A DNA stretch of 64,000 nucleotides. Origin: Dermatemys mawii (lineage: Eukaryota > Chordata > Testudines > Dermatemydidae). The stretch spans positions 337,109 to 401,108 of the forward strand of contig ML677330.1 in the NCBI GenBank assembly GCA_007922305.1, in the 5' to 3' direction. A program made the position numbers and the translations under genes. The notes below the pieces were generated by a model. That model was not told the DNA's origin. It made no database searches and worked only from the letters and a program-made list of their open reading frames with translations. Of this stretch, positions 23,196 through 34,555 are shown piece after piece; the first letter of the stretch is position 1, and every line of letters begins with the position of its first letter.

Positions 23196-23304
23196 GGCTC
23201 TGATCCAGCAAACTTAAAGCACATGAGGAGTCCCACTGAAGTCATGGAACTACTCATGTGGTTAAAAGTATGCACATGCCAAAGTACTTGGCTGGATCAG
23301 AACT
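23196..23304. repeat. Palindromic 'ctctgatccagca' repeat
   Basis: The left side (gctctgatccagcaaactta...cacatgag) is mirrored by the right (catgtggttaaaagt...ggctggatcaga). The motif 'ccactgaagtcatgg' sits at the centre. Same family as 43583-43704. Confidence 0.5.
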
Positions 23305-26300
23305 TTAAGGGGTGGTTTTACAATGTGGCGGCTCAGGTTGCTATAGGGAACAATGCAGATAGTGTGCCTGATCCATCACCTGTGTGGAGTCCAAAGCAAG
23401 GGAATTCTTCCATAGGATCTGGGACAAGGAGGTAGCTGACCCATCCTCTGCAAAGATTGTAGTAGATCTGTAGAAGGGGCCTTCTAAATGTGGATATACC
23501 ACAGACGAGTTCAATATCTTGGTAATAAAGTACTTAAATTATTTTCACATTGCCCTTTTTCACCAAATGTCGGGTGTGCTGAAGACAAGTATGAAAATAT
23601 AATTAGAATCTGCATGAGAAATTTTATATTTATCTAGATTGTCTAGGCGTTTTTTTTCTCATGAGAAGACAGCCCCTAAAATAAGCTCTGAAAATCAGAA
23701 GAAAATTTTTTGAAACTAACTTGCAGAATCCTAAGTGTGAGTGACAACACCACTCAATATATTCCAAAACATTGCACTCTGAAATGGTGTCATTTGCAAT
23801 AGGTTTGTTTAACATTCAATAATTTCTTAAGCTTTATATGACAAATACCACTGACATTAGGATGCAGGGCCTTTAAACAAAACTTCAGTGGGATGACTCA
23901 GACACTTAAGGAAACACATGCTCTGCTGAATCAGGGTCATATTTAGCAAGTGCAAATCCAGAAGCATTTCAGAAATATAACTCCAGTTCAGGAGCCTGAT
24001 CCAAAGCCCATTAAAATCAACTGAAAGACTCCCATAGTGTTCAGTGCCCCAAGTCAGAGGGAGGTTTGCATGTAGAGTAGTTTCAGGATGTGGCCCAATA
24101 ATCATAAATGTTATTGTGATAACATAAGTACATCAAAATGTAATTAGCATAATGGCTTTAGGTTAATGTACTCTTTTGGTTTGTAGCATCCTGAGTTTAT
24201 TGCCATGCTGCAAGGCTTTTCATCTCCCTTCCTTATAAGGAGCTGTGAAAGATGTGATGGTGTGGGTTCTGGTAGTGGTTGCATAAGGAGAGTCAATAAT
24301 TTTAGCTGTATTTGGATTATTTGATTTCATCTTGGGGCTTATATCTTTATATATGTATTAAATGTTTGTGAAGGGCATCCTCTGCATTGTATGGATGCTG
24401 TTTCATTGCAGCGTAGTAAAAGTCCAAATAACAGATACTAAACTCATATCCAAAGATCAGAAACATGACTGCTGAGTGGTTCCTTTCTAATTGTAATTAA
24501 AAATAATTCTAAACATACAGTAGACAAAATACATATTAAGCATGTAAGGCATTTGTAGCCATCAAACACTTCTTTCATTATTCATCCTTACATATTAATT
24601 CAGAATGTTGTGTCACTGTCTCATGTTCATTGCAGAATAGATACCTTAATGAAAAACTAATACAAAATGCTAAAAAGTACTTGATTTGAAAGTAAAAATA
24701 ATCCAGCAGAACCCTAATGGAAATACATATAATTATGGAAGCTAACAAATTGACTGCTAGGTAATATTGTAAATCATGGGAATAACTCTTTCTGAAATAG
24801 TAAAATAAAGTTATGCACAGAAAAATAAGGTTTTCAATTTGTCATTAAATATTTATATGACTAGTTAGTAATTAATTCTGCTTCAGTCAGAAGATTGCTT
24901 CCCTTTCCCTTTGGTTGCTTCTGACCCCCAGGAGCCATTCTGGTAACCAAGGACAGCCCAAATACTCCTTTTACCTTAGACATGCCCTTTTGACAATGGT
25001 CAGGAAGGAGTTATGGTACTGGAATTTACATTCTATTAGAAGATCCTCCTACACACATGGAATACTCCCTTAGCCACTTGAGCACACATAACAGCCCAGT
25101 GATGCCTATGGTATTTGTCTCATTCCCCCATATGTAACATCTCATTCTTCTTTTGGATGGAATGCAATATTGTCTCTGTGTTTAATATTACCATGTAGAG
25201 AACTCCTCACTGGTTTTCAAATGGCTTCTCTTCTTCCCTTCCCTCCATGGATTGTGGTAACAGCAACCCCCAACTGTTTGCTATTAAAAATAAATAACTG
25301 GAAATGTAATATTCAGGTAATATTCATAACTTAGATGCTGACCATAGATCTAAGAAATGCACCAAAGGCTTGAAATGTGCAAGAGGATCAAATTAGATGT
25401 CTATTGAGGTGAGTCGCCATAGCGGCTCTTAGTCACTACAAGGGATGATTCTGCATATCTGATTCAAATAAACATACTGAATAAATTATAAGCAAACAAG
25501 TTTCTCTATAGCCTGATTTCTCAAAGATTCCTATTGTTTAGGCTTGGGACCTGATTTCTTCAAGGTCAGGTGGGTCCTTGCTATCTCTACTGTAACTTCT
25601 TTCTGTCCTAATACTCTTAAGTCTTTGCTGATTTCACTGTGTAGAGAGGGTCAAATGAATTCAGGAAAGTCCCCTATTCACTTTGCTCACTTGTAGAATC
25701 AAACTCAGACTGAACTATTAAAGCCCAGATACTTTCTTCCTCACGTTCAGTTTCCAGCTGGGAAGGAACAGGAAGTGCCAAAATACTTGAAAAAAAAAGA
25801 CTGTTCTTGTGGTATTTCCAGCTGGGGCCAGAAGCAAATGTGTCTTGAAATCTCACACAAAAGCCTTGTTACCCAAGATTTCCAGCCTGACCTTTCAATA
25901 CATAATAGATTTGACTAGTTCAGATAACCCTTCAGAAGTTCAGATGATTATTTGAACTCCAAAAACTGAGATTTCCCCATAAACACTATGGCTACTTTGT
26001 CAACAGAAGATACAAAGAAGAATACATATGTGGCACACTCATCTGATTACTTACCAAGAATCCTTTTTTGAAGTTTTTAATTTACTAATTTTACCATTTT
26101 AATCATGCTACTTTTTGAGTCCTAATATAAAAAGCAAACTAAACATTTCGGACCTTAGCAGGACACACCCATTATTATCTATTCTATTTCTAGTATGTTC
26201 AGAAACACTTACAGAACAAAATCACTGCAATTCCCTGCAGTCAGAAGTTGGCAGTATTTCTGTTCTACTTGAGTGGATGAAGAGCAGGCCAGGTGGTGAA

Positions 26301-26814
26301 TGACAAATAACTCTAAAAACAATTTCAAAATTCAAAATGTAAATTAATGCACCAGTCACTATAATTTACAGCTCTTTTTTGCAAAGAGGTGCAAGAGTGT
26401 TACAAAAATCAGGAGATGGAACAATAGCCTGGAAATTGCTGCATTATATTAATTAAGAATTGTATTCATGTGCTTCAATAAACATCTCAGCTACAATAGT
26501 CACACCCTAAAATATTTGTCAATGCATAGCTACTGTTATTCAAATTGTTTTAATGTAACCTTGTATTAATCTCTTGGAATCCTGATATAATTTAATGTGT
26601 GTGTATACACAAGTTTGTATATATACATAGAAGTATTATATTTAATATACATGCACGTATTACACATGAACATCTACACAGTACTTGAAATAGTTTTGTT
26701 TGTATATTTATATTAGAATGTGAAGAGGGAAGGGGAGATGTGTCATAGATTAATAATTAACTGTTTTATTTCAGTGCTTTACCTTTCAGGCCTTCTGCCA
26801 TTGTTTAAAACTCA
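23305..26814. other. Non-coding AT-rich sequence
   Basis: About 24000-24036 has another 'gatccaaagcccattaaaat' fragment of the recurring motif. No exon, RNA gene or transposon boundary that I can support. Confidence 0.4.
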
Positions 26815-27491
26815 GGGCATGGTTACACTTACAAGATTATAGCGCTATTGGTTATAGCGGTCCCCTTATACAGTAATATGTATAGCGCTATTGTATGTCC
26901 ACACTCAGATGCGCCAGCAGTATAGCATGGCCACATTTGGGGCACTTAATGCAGCAGTAAGAGCAGCACATTAGGGCAGGTATCCCAGCATTCAGCTGGG
27001 TGCAACGTGCTTTTTAAACGAGGAGGGTGAGGGGGGACGTGTTGTGTGTATGCGGAGGGAGAGAGACAGTGGTTTTTCCAATCTTCCGAAAGCCTGTCAG
27101 CGAGCCTCCGTTCACAGAAGGCTTTGTTTTCACACAGGCTCCCTCCTTAAACATTTGCACTGCTTATCTGCTGAGTTAAGAGAGAAACTCTAAAGAGGTA
27201 TTTCCGCATTCCTCCAGCCGAGTTCAAAACAAAAGGAAGAGACGTCAATTGCCTTAAATGGCTCTAGGCATCTCCAGAGATCACTTGCAGCGCAGTGGGT
27301 GTCCACATTCTTGCTGTAGCGCTACAGCAGCTGCGCTACAGCCCTTATTCCCCATGCGGAGGTGGATTACCAGGAGCGCTATAACTCCGCAGTTATAGCG
27401 CTCTACGTGCCTTGCCAGTGTGGACAGGGAGGAGGTTATAGCGCTCGTGGGGGCTTTATAGCGCTATAAAGTGCCAGTGTAACCAAGCCCT
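26815..27491. mobile_element. Non-autonomous DNA transposon with long inverted ends
   Basis: The left end 'agggcatggttacactta...attatagcgct' is the inverse of the right end 'tatagcgctataaagtgc...gtgtaaccaagccct'. The tetranucleotide-rich motif 'tatagcgct' repeats near both ends. The interior has no ORF. The CAGGG-like terminus fits hAT, but I could not identify an 8-bp target duplication. Confidence 0.7.
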
Positions 27492-28640
27492 CACTAATTC
27501 TTCATTTTTTTGATTCCTCACCATCAATGTTCATAAAATGGCATCATCTAGCTCACCGAGTTGGGAGAGGTTCTACATTATTGGTACACACTGATAGGAA
27601 AGGTCCACATGTTTTTTGTCATAATTCTAATGTAATTCAGTAGCAACTAGGATCCTACCTTCTATATATTTATTTAGGAAGTGTTAACAGGTTTAAAAAT
27701 CCTTGCCATGAAAATATCAGAAATACATAATCATTGCAACAGTGGGTTTTGTTTAAAGAGACATTATACAGGAATATTGTCATCAGATCTCTCTCTTTAA
27801 CAGGGTGAGCATCATCACAACTTAGGGTCTTGTTTTCTATAACTTAATTCATTTTACACAAATTTAGTGCATGTCACTGGAGAGCATATTTATTAGATTT
27901 CAACAGTATAGATATCTTATCTTTGCACTTGACAGAGTATGTCAAAATCAACAGAAGCAACAGACAGGCAGCAAGATGGCAGTCAAAAGAAAGATCCAGC
28001 GCAGCATTGTCACCAGAACTTAATTAGGTTACAAACAGACAGAGCAAAAACTCCTTAATTTTTCAATGAATTGCCAAACAAGTGGAATGAAGGGAAAAGA
28101 AACAGAGTCCTTATAATACTACCACTTACATGAGTCAGACAATATAAACCCTTGGAGGTCCTGATGTAGAAAGCAATATACACTGAAGGTAAGCACAATG
28201 CTTGAGAGCATTTCTAGAGGTTATCATAACTTTTCCATGTTGACACTGAATTTCCCCCTCTACCCTCCCTTCCCAACAACTGCAGCTCTGATCACCTACA
28301 GAGAAGAAAAACCTGCCATCTCCACTCCTCACATATCCCCACTTCATTTCCTGAAGCCCAATCCTAGCTGAGCCACTAACCAAGGAAAACTTCAAACTTC
28401 ATCCTCAGCCTGCCTCTTCCTGTGTCATAACCACCCTTGCCATCCCTGTGTCCCGTCAGAGCATGACAATAATAACACCGTCAAGAAAGGTCACACTCAT
28501 GCCTACACACATTGACTTACCACCTCTGTGCTACCCTTCCTGTCATCAGTGCTTCTGCAGATCACAAGCATACACCACACAGCTCTTAGACACCCAGATG
28601 GCTTCAGCCCCCCTTATATGGCACAGTGCAAATAGAAACC
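27492..28640. other. Non-coding sequence, nothing recognised
   Basis: No gene or repeat supported. An 86-codon minus-strand frame at 28135-28395 has no domain signature. Confidence 0.35.
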
Positions 28641-29059
28641 GGCATTCCTCTAGAACACAATGATAAACAGTGTGTGTTGGGGCGGGGGAGGGAATAGTGT
28701 TTGTTTGGCTGTCATACAAGGTACTGGTATTTCACTATTCCAAGTTATGTGGTGTTTCTCATGTGCAGTGTTTTGTGTGTGAGATGAATGAGTCAGACTT
28801 TGTATGTGTGTGTGTGTGATGTTTTAACACAAATAGTGTTTGTGTCATCTGTGGTATTTGTTTCAGTGCCCTCTGTGTCGGATGCGTGTCTGCTATGTGT
28901 GACACACGGTGTCAGTGTGAAGTGTGTGTTTGTTTGAGGTGTACGGGGAGTATACATTACTCTGTGTTATGCATTCCACACAGTCTGTGTTGTATGCCAG
29001 TGCCTTGCAATAGCGTACTGTGCCATCAAGTCAGCATGTGCCAGGCTGTCATTACAATG
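28641..29059 (+). repeat. GT-rich degenerate edge of the minisatellite
   Basis: Many 'tgtgtgt', 'cagtg' and 'gtgcca' words at irregular spacing. Toward 29040 they approach the 35-bp unit, suggesting decayed outer repeats. A (GT)n run is at about 28804-28818. Confidence 0.55.
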
Positions 29060-29500
29060 TGTTGTTGTGCCAATGTCATGCAGTGTTTTGAGAAGCACTG
29101 TGTGTGGGTGCCATGCAGTAGGTGTTGTGTGGCTGTGTGTCAGAGCCATGCAGTGTATTGCGAGGCAGTGTGTGTCGGTGCCATGCAGTGTATTGCGAGG
29201 CACTGAGTGTCGGTGCCATGCAGTGTATTGCGAGGCAGTGTGTGTCGGTGCCATGCAGTGGATTGTGAGGCAGTGAGTGTCGGTGCCATGCAGTGGATTG
29301 TGAGGCACTGTGTGTCGGTGCCATGCAGTGGATTGTGAGGCAGTGTGTGTCGGTGCCATGCAGTGGATTGCGAGGCACNNNNNNNNNNTGTGTGTCGGTG
29401 CCATGCAGTGGATTGCGAGGCACTGTGTGTCGGTGCCATGCAGTGGATTGCGAGGCACTGTGTGTCGGTGCCATGCAGTGGGTGCTGTGAAGTGGTGTGT
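29060..29500 (+). repeat. 35-bp minisatellite array (about a dozen units), interrupted by an assembly gap
   Basis: The unit is tgtgtgtcggtgccatgcag followed by tggattgcgaggcac (35 bp). Variants alternate 'tgtattg'/'tggattg' and 'gcga'/'gtga'. Copies toward 29480 are nearly identical; those before about 29160 are degenerate. Because 35 is not a multiple of 3 and the unit has no stop in any frame, long open frames appear on both strands; these are artefacts. True copy number is unknown because of the gap. Confidence 0.93.
29379..29388. other. Assembly gap (10 N)
   Basis: Ten Ns inside the minisatellite. Its true length is unknown, as expected where a tandem array could not be assembled. Confidence 0.99.
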
Positions 29501-29519
29501 GTCAGTCTCAAGCTATGTG

Positions 29520-30120
29520 CCCTCTCTGGGATGCACCCACCTGGCGAATGCGTGCCTGGCTGGCGAGGGGCGAGGACCCGCCTCCCGGCCCGGGGGAGGT
29601 AGGGGAAGCCATCTTCCTGCTCCTGGGCTCCTTCTCGCTGTCACTTTGCTCTCCCCAGCCCTGCTGCCCGGTGTCCGCCTGCGACCGCCGCAGCCGCCTC
29701 CCGGCCTCTCCTCTGACAGCGCCAAGGGCAGGAGGCGGGAGCTCTGACCATCCCAGAGCCCCGCTTCTCTCACCTCCCCTCCGCCGCCCGGAGCGGCCCC
29801 TGCAGAGCGCGGCGCCGTCCCAGCCAGCCCAGTCCCCCGGCGCGCACCGCAGCGGTGGGTGGGTGGGCACGGCGGGAAGCCGCTCAGCGCATGACCTTGC
29901 CCGTAAAAGTCAGCGGCGGTGCCTCCGCTCGGGCTCCGCGGCGGGGCGGCTTCTGCGGCAGCCGCGCACCAGCCCGCCTGCCTCCCGTGTGTGCGTGTCT
30001 GTGTGCGAGCGAGCGAGCGAGCGAGGGGGTGGGGAGCCGCGCCAGCGCCGGGGTTATTCTAGCCGCGCTCAGAGAGGAGCGAGCGAGGAGGCTGGGCCGC
30101 TGATGAGCTCATGGACAGCT
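29520..30120. promoter_or_regulatory. CpG island, probable promoter and 5' exon region
   Basis: This is the only long stretch with very high GC and abundant CpG (for example gcgagcgagcgagcgag at about 30007 and 'gcggcggggcggcttctgcg' at about 29938). Such islands mark vertebrate promoters. There is no clear TATA box. Transcription direction is not certain. On the plus strand a possible donor, AAAGG|GTGAGC, lies at about 30392. Short upstream frames such as ATG GAC AGC TCC TGG AAA TAG (30110) fit 5' UTR. I cannot name the gene. Confidence 0.7.
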
Positions 30121-30400
30121 CCTGGAAATAGCGTCTCGATGCACCACTACTGGCGGGAGCCGAGGGTGGGGAAGGAGGAAGAAGGGGTCCCCGACTTCCC
30201 CTCCTTTCCCCCAATACACACACCCATCATTACCAGCCCCGCGTCAGGAATTAGCCCGGGCAATCGGGAGCTGATACGTGACTTGCTTCCCTTTTAGCCC
30301 TTTGGCAAACCGGCATAGGAAGCAGGTGTCTTGCTGGTGGACAATGGGAAAAGTGCCTGGGGCCTTCTGGTGCTAAGTCCGGGGAGAAAGGGTGAGCCTT
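30121..30400 (+). other. Possible non-coding first exon continuing from the CpG island
   Basis: GC content falls gradually. The 266-codon frame that runs from the minisatellite through the island to 30297 has the low-complexity P/R/S composition of translated CpG island and no domain, so I do not call it coding. The donor-like site at about 30392 could end the exon. Confidence 0.3.
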
Positions 30401-32159
30401 GGGAGAGAGAAATGCGCTGTGGATCATTCTTTTGAGTGAGTCCACTTGCGGGCCGGCTGAATGCTGGGGGCATCATCGTGGCAATGGTACTTCAGTGCAA
30501 AGTTACCGAAATCTGGGTTAGTGAAGTTTCTGGTGTTCATCGGAATGAAAGAAAAGTGTGTTTGGGTTGGGTAGCGGATGTTGGTATATACTTACTCTGC
30601 TTTCTGTCTCTGAGCCCTGGGGAGATGGTGCTAGGATATTAACATAATCGACACAAATACATTAATGAGAAGGCTAAGTCTACCCAAAGCATGTTTGTAA
30701 TTAAAGACCATGGGGGAGCGTCCTGCAAGGTACGCATTTAAACAATTCTGTGCCTAGAGGACCTTTAAGGAACTGTGTCGTTTAATTTGTGATGCTGAAC
30801 TATGCATTGCAAGGAGCAGGCCAGCCCCCTGAGAACTTTACACTGATCAAGACAATATGAAATATAATAATGATACTTAAGACTTTGCAAACATTGTTGT
30901 GTTTATAAATATTTGTTTGTAAAGCCCTAAGTATCCTTATAACAAAACAAAACTTTACATTCTGACATGTCACCTCACTGAAGGATTAACAGAATTTAAT
31001 TAATTAGGTAAAAGTAATAAAGAATGAATCCATATCATCCTTGGCAGGCTTGTCTTTTCAGTCTCTTCTAGAGCACTCATTAAAGGGTGACCATTTTTGT
31101 ACCTTCAAAAGATTCCACATTGGAATTCTGAATGCTCTAAGGGGCTAATATATTTCAGCCAGAAACAGGTCACTTAAGCTTTTCTTACTTTGAAAGTATA
31201 ATTTATCAGCCAGTCAGACTGCAAAGCTATTGTATGTCTCTGTCCTTTAGTAGGCACAAGAATGCACTGTATGCTACAGTCCATGAATTCTGATTATTTC
31301 ACATGCGCCATGTCTATGTACCATATCAATCACACAGAGAGAAAAGGAAGTGGGGGAGGGAGAAATGGAAAAAGTGGAGATGAAGAAGCAGCTAAAGAAA
31401 GAGAATAAAGTCAAGTGTAAAATAAAATAAATAAAGTGTGAGAGGGAGAGAGAGAGAAGGGCGGGCAACTGGGGATGTGGCATCAGATGGTGCTTGGGTC
31501 AGCAAAGAAGAGGAGATTCCCAGAACCACTCGAATCAAGATAATTTTAAATATCCCTTATCCTGTTCCTGGAGATCAATAGCCATTACTGTAGTGTTGAG
31601 CATATTGGGATATAAATAGTTTTCCACTCCATATATAACTCCCTTGATGTCAATGAGAGTGATCTTAAAGCTTTATTTTTCTCTGCAGTTTTCCTTCTTC
31701 AGTTTCTTCAGAAAAAATAATTCTGGAGGATACAGGACTCTAAAGCTTGAGATATGCAGGTCGTATACCAGATGTTTATTTCAGCTGTGTGTTCATGGAG
31801 GCTTTGTAACTGATGCAGCTTCATCTCAAGCTGGATATCAAGAAGAAATCAAAGATGACAGGGAAGAGATTTTATTTTCTATTTTAAATCTATTATTTTT
31901 AAATACTAAAGGATACATTATACCTTCCAAGTAGGCTCTAAATAAAAATGTGAATAAAATTATTTGCTCTAAGATGCAAAAATTCATACTTTCATATGTT
32001 TTTACTATATTCACACACAGTCTGATTGCACAGGAATGCCTATATTTTTCATTTGCTGAACACCAGTGGTTTTGGCCTTTCTCCTTATGGTACATCCACA
32101 TCTTTTAGGTATATCTTTATCATAGGACATGTATATGCATGTTACAATCTGGTTTCACT
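30401..32159. other. Non-coding sequence, perhaps first intron
   Basis: Includes a purine-rich tract at 31335-31465 (agaga, ggaag, aataaa words). One 'ccttgatgtcaatgagagt' motif is at about 31640. No exon supported. Confidence 0.4.
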
Positions 32160-32228
32160 TATTATTTATTAGTATTGTCAGGAGCCCACACCATACAAAT
32201 ATAAAATAAAATACATACCCTGCTCCAA
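32160..32228 (-). repeat. Truncated ancient repeat, 'cacctagcacaatgg' family in reverse
   Basis: It reads 'tatttattagtattgtcagg...catacaaatataaaata...ccctgctccaaag', matching the reverse of the other copies. Confidence 0.4.
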
Positions 32229-32690
32229 AGATTCATAGATGTTAAGGCCAGAGAGGATCATTATAATCATCTAGCCTGACTTCTTGCATAACATAGGAAT
32301 TGTTATGGAATAGAATTTCACTCAGTGATTCCTGCATCAAGCACATAACTCCTGGTTCAGAACATAACTTTTAGAAGAAGAATCAATCTTGATTTAAAAA
32401 CCTCACATTACAGAGATCCATTACATCCCTAGATAAGTTGTTTCAATTGTTAATTACCATCACATTTTTTAAACTGTGTTATTTTTAGTCTGAATTTATC
32501 TAGCTTCAGCTTCCAGCCATTGGATCTTATTATACCTATGTCTGCCCCATTAAAGAGCTTTCTAATACCAGAAAAATCTTTTCCCCACACTATTGTGTTA
32601 TACTGCTGTCCAAAACATTATGCACATACTGAAGTGCAATCTTTGAAGTCTTTCCTAAGTACTGTTCTTTAGTTGGGTTAGGTTATACTC
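32229..32690 (-). mobile_element. CR1-type LINE 3' fragment
   Basis: The plus strand starts 'attcatagatgttaaggcca' and continues with 'atcatctagcctgacttctt', 'atcttgatttaaaaa' and 'cttccagccattggatctta', the antisense of a CR1-like 3' region. A CR1 end reading 'attctatga'-like at the left supports minus orientation. Old copy; right boundary approximate. Confidence 0.65.
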
Positions 32691-32916
32691 TTTGTAGACT
32701 TATGCATGAGCTTAGACTTGTCCATTTATGGTGCTACATACTGACCGTGTTTTTACCAGTTGGAAAAAGTATGCTTTTTAACTCCAGGGCCTGTCTGAGT
32801 CCCTCTGCTCTGGTGGGGGCTGCCCTGTTTTTTTAGCAGGGGGAGAGCAGGGCAGTGGGGTCTATGGGGAGGATCTCCAGTGTGTGTATTGCTGAGGTTC
32901 TGTCCCAACCACCTTT

Positions 32917-33110
32917 TCATAGAATATCAGGGTTAGAAGGGACCTCAGGAGATTATCTAGTCCAGCCCCCTGCTCCAAGCAGGGCCAATGCCCAACTAAA
33001 TCATCCAACAGATTTTTACCCCATATCCCTAAATGGCCCCCTCAAGGATTGAGCTCACAGCCCTGGGTTTAGCAGACCGATGCTCAAACCACTGAGTGAT
33101 CTCTCCCCTG
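32917..33110 (-). mobile_element. tRNA-derived SINE with CR1 tail (tortoise/Cry type)
   Basis: The minus strand begins with a tRNA-like head: A-box-like 'actcagtggtttgagcat' and B-box-like 'ggctgtgagctcaatcct', then a body 'gagggggccatttagggata', then the CR1 3' tail (ctggactagataatctcctg...ctgatattctatga). Tail sharing with CR1 fits mobilisation by CR1 reverse transcriptase. A 6-bp cctttt repeat at 32912-32917 and 33111-33116 may be the target duplication. This SINE family is the best taxonomic marker here. Confidence 0.85.
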
Positions 33111-33254
33111 CCTTTTACTCCCTCCCCCTTGCCACATCATGACTGTTTCATAAGTTATGTTTTTATATGGTTACATTCATGAGAAAAATAAAGAGATGAA
33201 ATGGGGGGGGAAATGAATTAACATTAAAATTAACTCTACCAGCTAACATGTTAA

Positions 33255-33326
33255 AATAACTTTGTCTACACTAGGATTTTAACATGTTTTAGCATTTCAG
33301 CTTTTTGTTCCTTGTGTAGACATGGC
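33255..33326. repeat. Short foldback fragment with 'gtctacac' ends
   Basis: 'tttgtctacacta' at the left and 'tgtgtagacatgg' at the right are inverted. Similar to ends of other hAT-like MITEs (e.g. 47470). Boundaries uncertain. Confidence 0.4.
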
Positions 33327-34448
33327 CACTGTGTCTAATTTTGAGAGGCCTCTACTCAACTCTTGCTGTGCCAGGATGATATCTTAGGACAGCTCTCATA
33401 GGAATGGAGGGAGTGGTCTTGCAGGCTCTGAACTTCCCAACACCTCTACCTCACTCCATACTGTGTGAGTTATTAATGAACCCAGTGGAGCGATTACTAG
33501 ATGCACACGGAATGGGTCAGATCCAGCTGAGACTACTTGAGTGAAGCTGGAGAAGTGGGAAAAGATAAACTAGAGAAGATTTGGGGGATACCTAGTCATG
33601 CCCTAATTAGGAAAGCATAATACTACAGATAGGGTAGCTTGCCTCACTCCTCTTCTTGAGGTGGAAGGAGATCCATAAAGGGTGTAAATGGACTACTGAA
33701 CCTCACCACAAGTAGATAACCCGGCAGGAGGTTGGGGAATCAGGAACTTTTAGATGGAAGCATATAGTTGTGCGTAAAGAATGGGCTAAGATAGCAATTC
33801 AGAAAGTAGGTGCAGGGCGAAGGAAGTCCAGGGACCTGCTGAGGTCCCCACAGGTTTAGAAATTTTGGGGAAAATCCTGAGTAAACCAACTTTTTAGGGG
33901 TTTTCCTCTCACTAATTTAGGATAGGAAATTAGGACATTGGGACATTCTAACCTTACACATCTTCTCTTCACATTCTCATGCCTGAAACTAACAACAAAG
34001 CGAATTGCCTCCGTGTAATATATTGTAACTGGCTAGTGAGGAAAAATGTCCAGGAATGCCTGTAGAGCAAGGAACTCTCTGAACTACATGTTGTTGTAGT
34101 ACACATCTTTGAGCTGAGAGATCCAGCCCTCAGGAATGCACATTTGTGACATGCTTGGAGATACTAGCTCCCTTAATCAATGAATGGATTACACTCATTC
34201 ATATGCATTCTTTTTAACTGACAGAGTATGGGTCTTGGAAATAGTCTTCATTTAATTCACTCAAAAAATAATTCAATACACATTATTATTAAATAGAAGA
34301 GTGAAATATTCTTCATTATATTTCAGAACAGCATGTGCGAGAGCACAGAATGGAAATTGCTCATATAATCTATGAGATGGGACTACAGTATTTTGTGAAT
34401 GTCTCTCGGCAAAGAAGGGAAAGCCACGTAACACATTGGTATGTTGCC
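33327..34448. other. Non-coding sequence, nothing recognised
   Basis: No exon, RNA or repeat boundary supported. Confidence 0.4.
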
Positions 34449-34555
34449 TGAGATGAATTTATTATTATTTATGGAGCAGTGCAAGCGTACATCACATTTT
34501 ACAGACACCTACAAAAGAAGATTCCTGCTCAGAAGAATCTGTAATCTAATCCAGA
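34449..34555 (-). repeat. Ancient interspersed repeat, 'cacctagcacaatgg' family in reverse
   Basis: Order 'ttattattatttatgg...gattcctgctcagaagaatc...gtaatctaat' mirrors the plus-strand copies. Confidence 0.45.

Noticed and set aside
29107..29500. Regular direct repeats resembling a CRISPR array
   Set aside because: Units are contiguous with no unique spacers and the context is a vertebrate genome; it is a minisatellite.
29497..30297. 266-codon open frame through the CpG island
   Set aside because: Starts in the minisatellite edge, is rich in P/R/S/G as any translated CpG island is, and shows no domain. More likely 5' UTR and promoter DNA.
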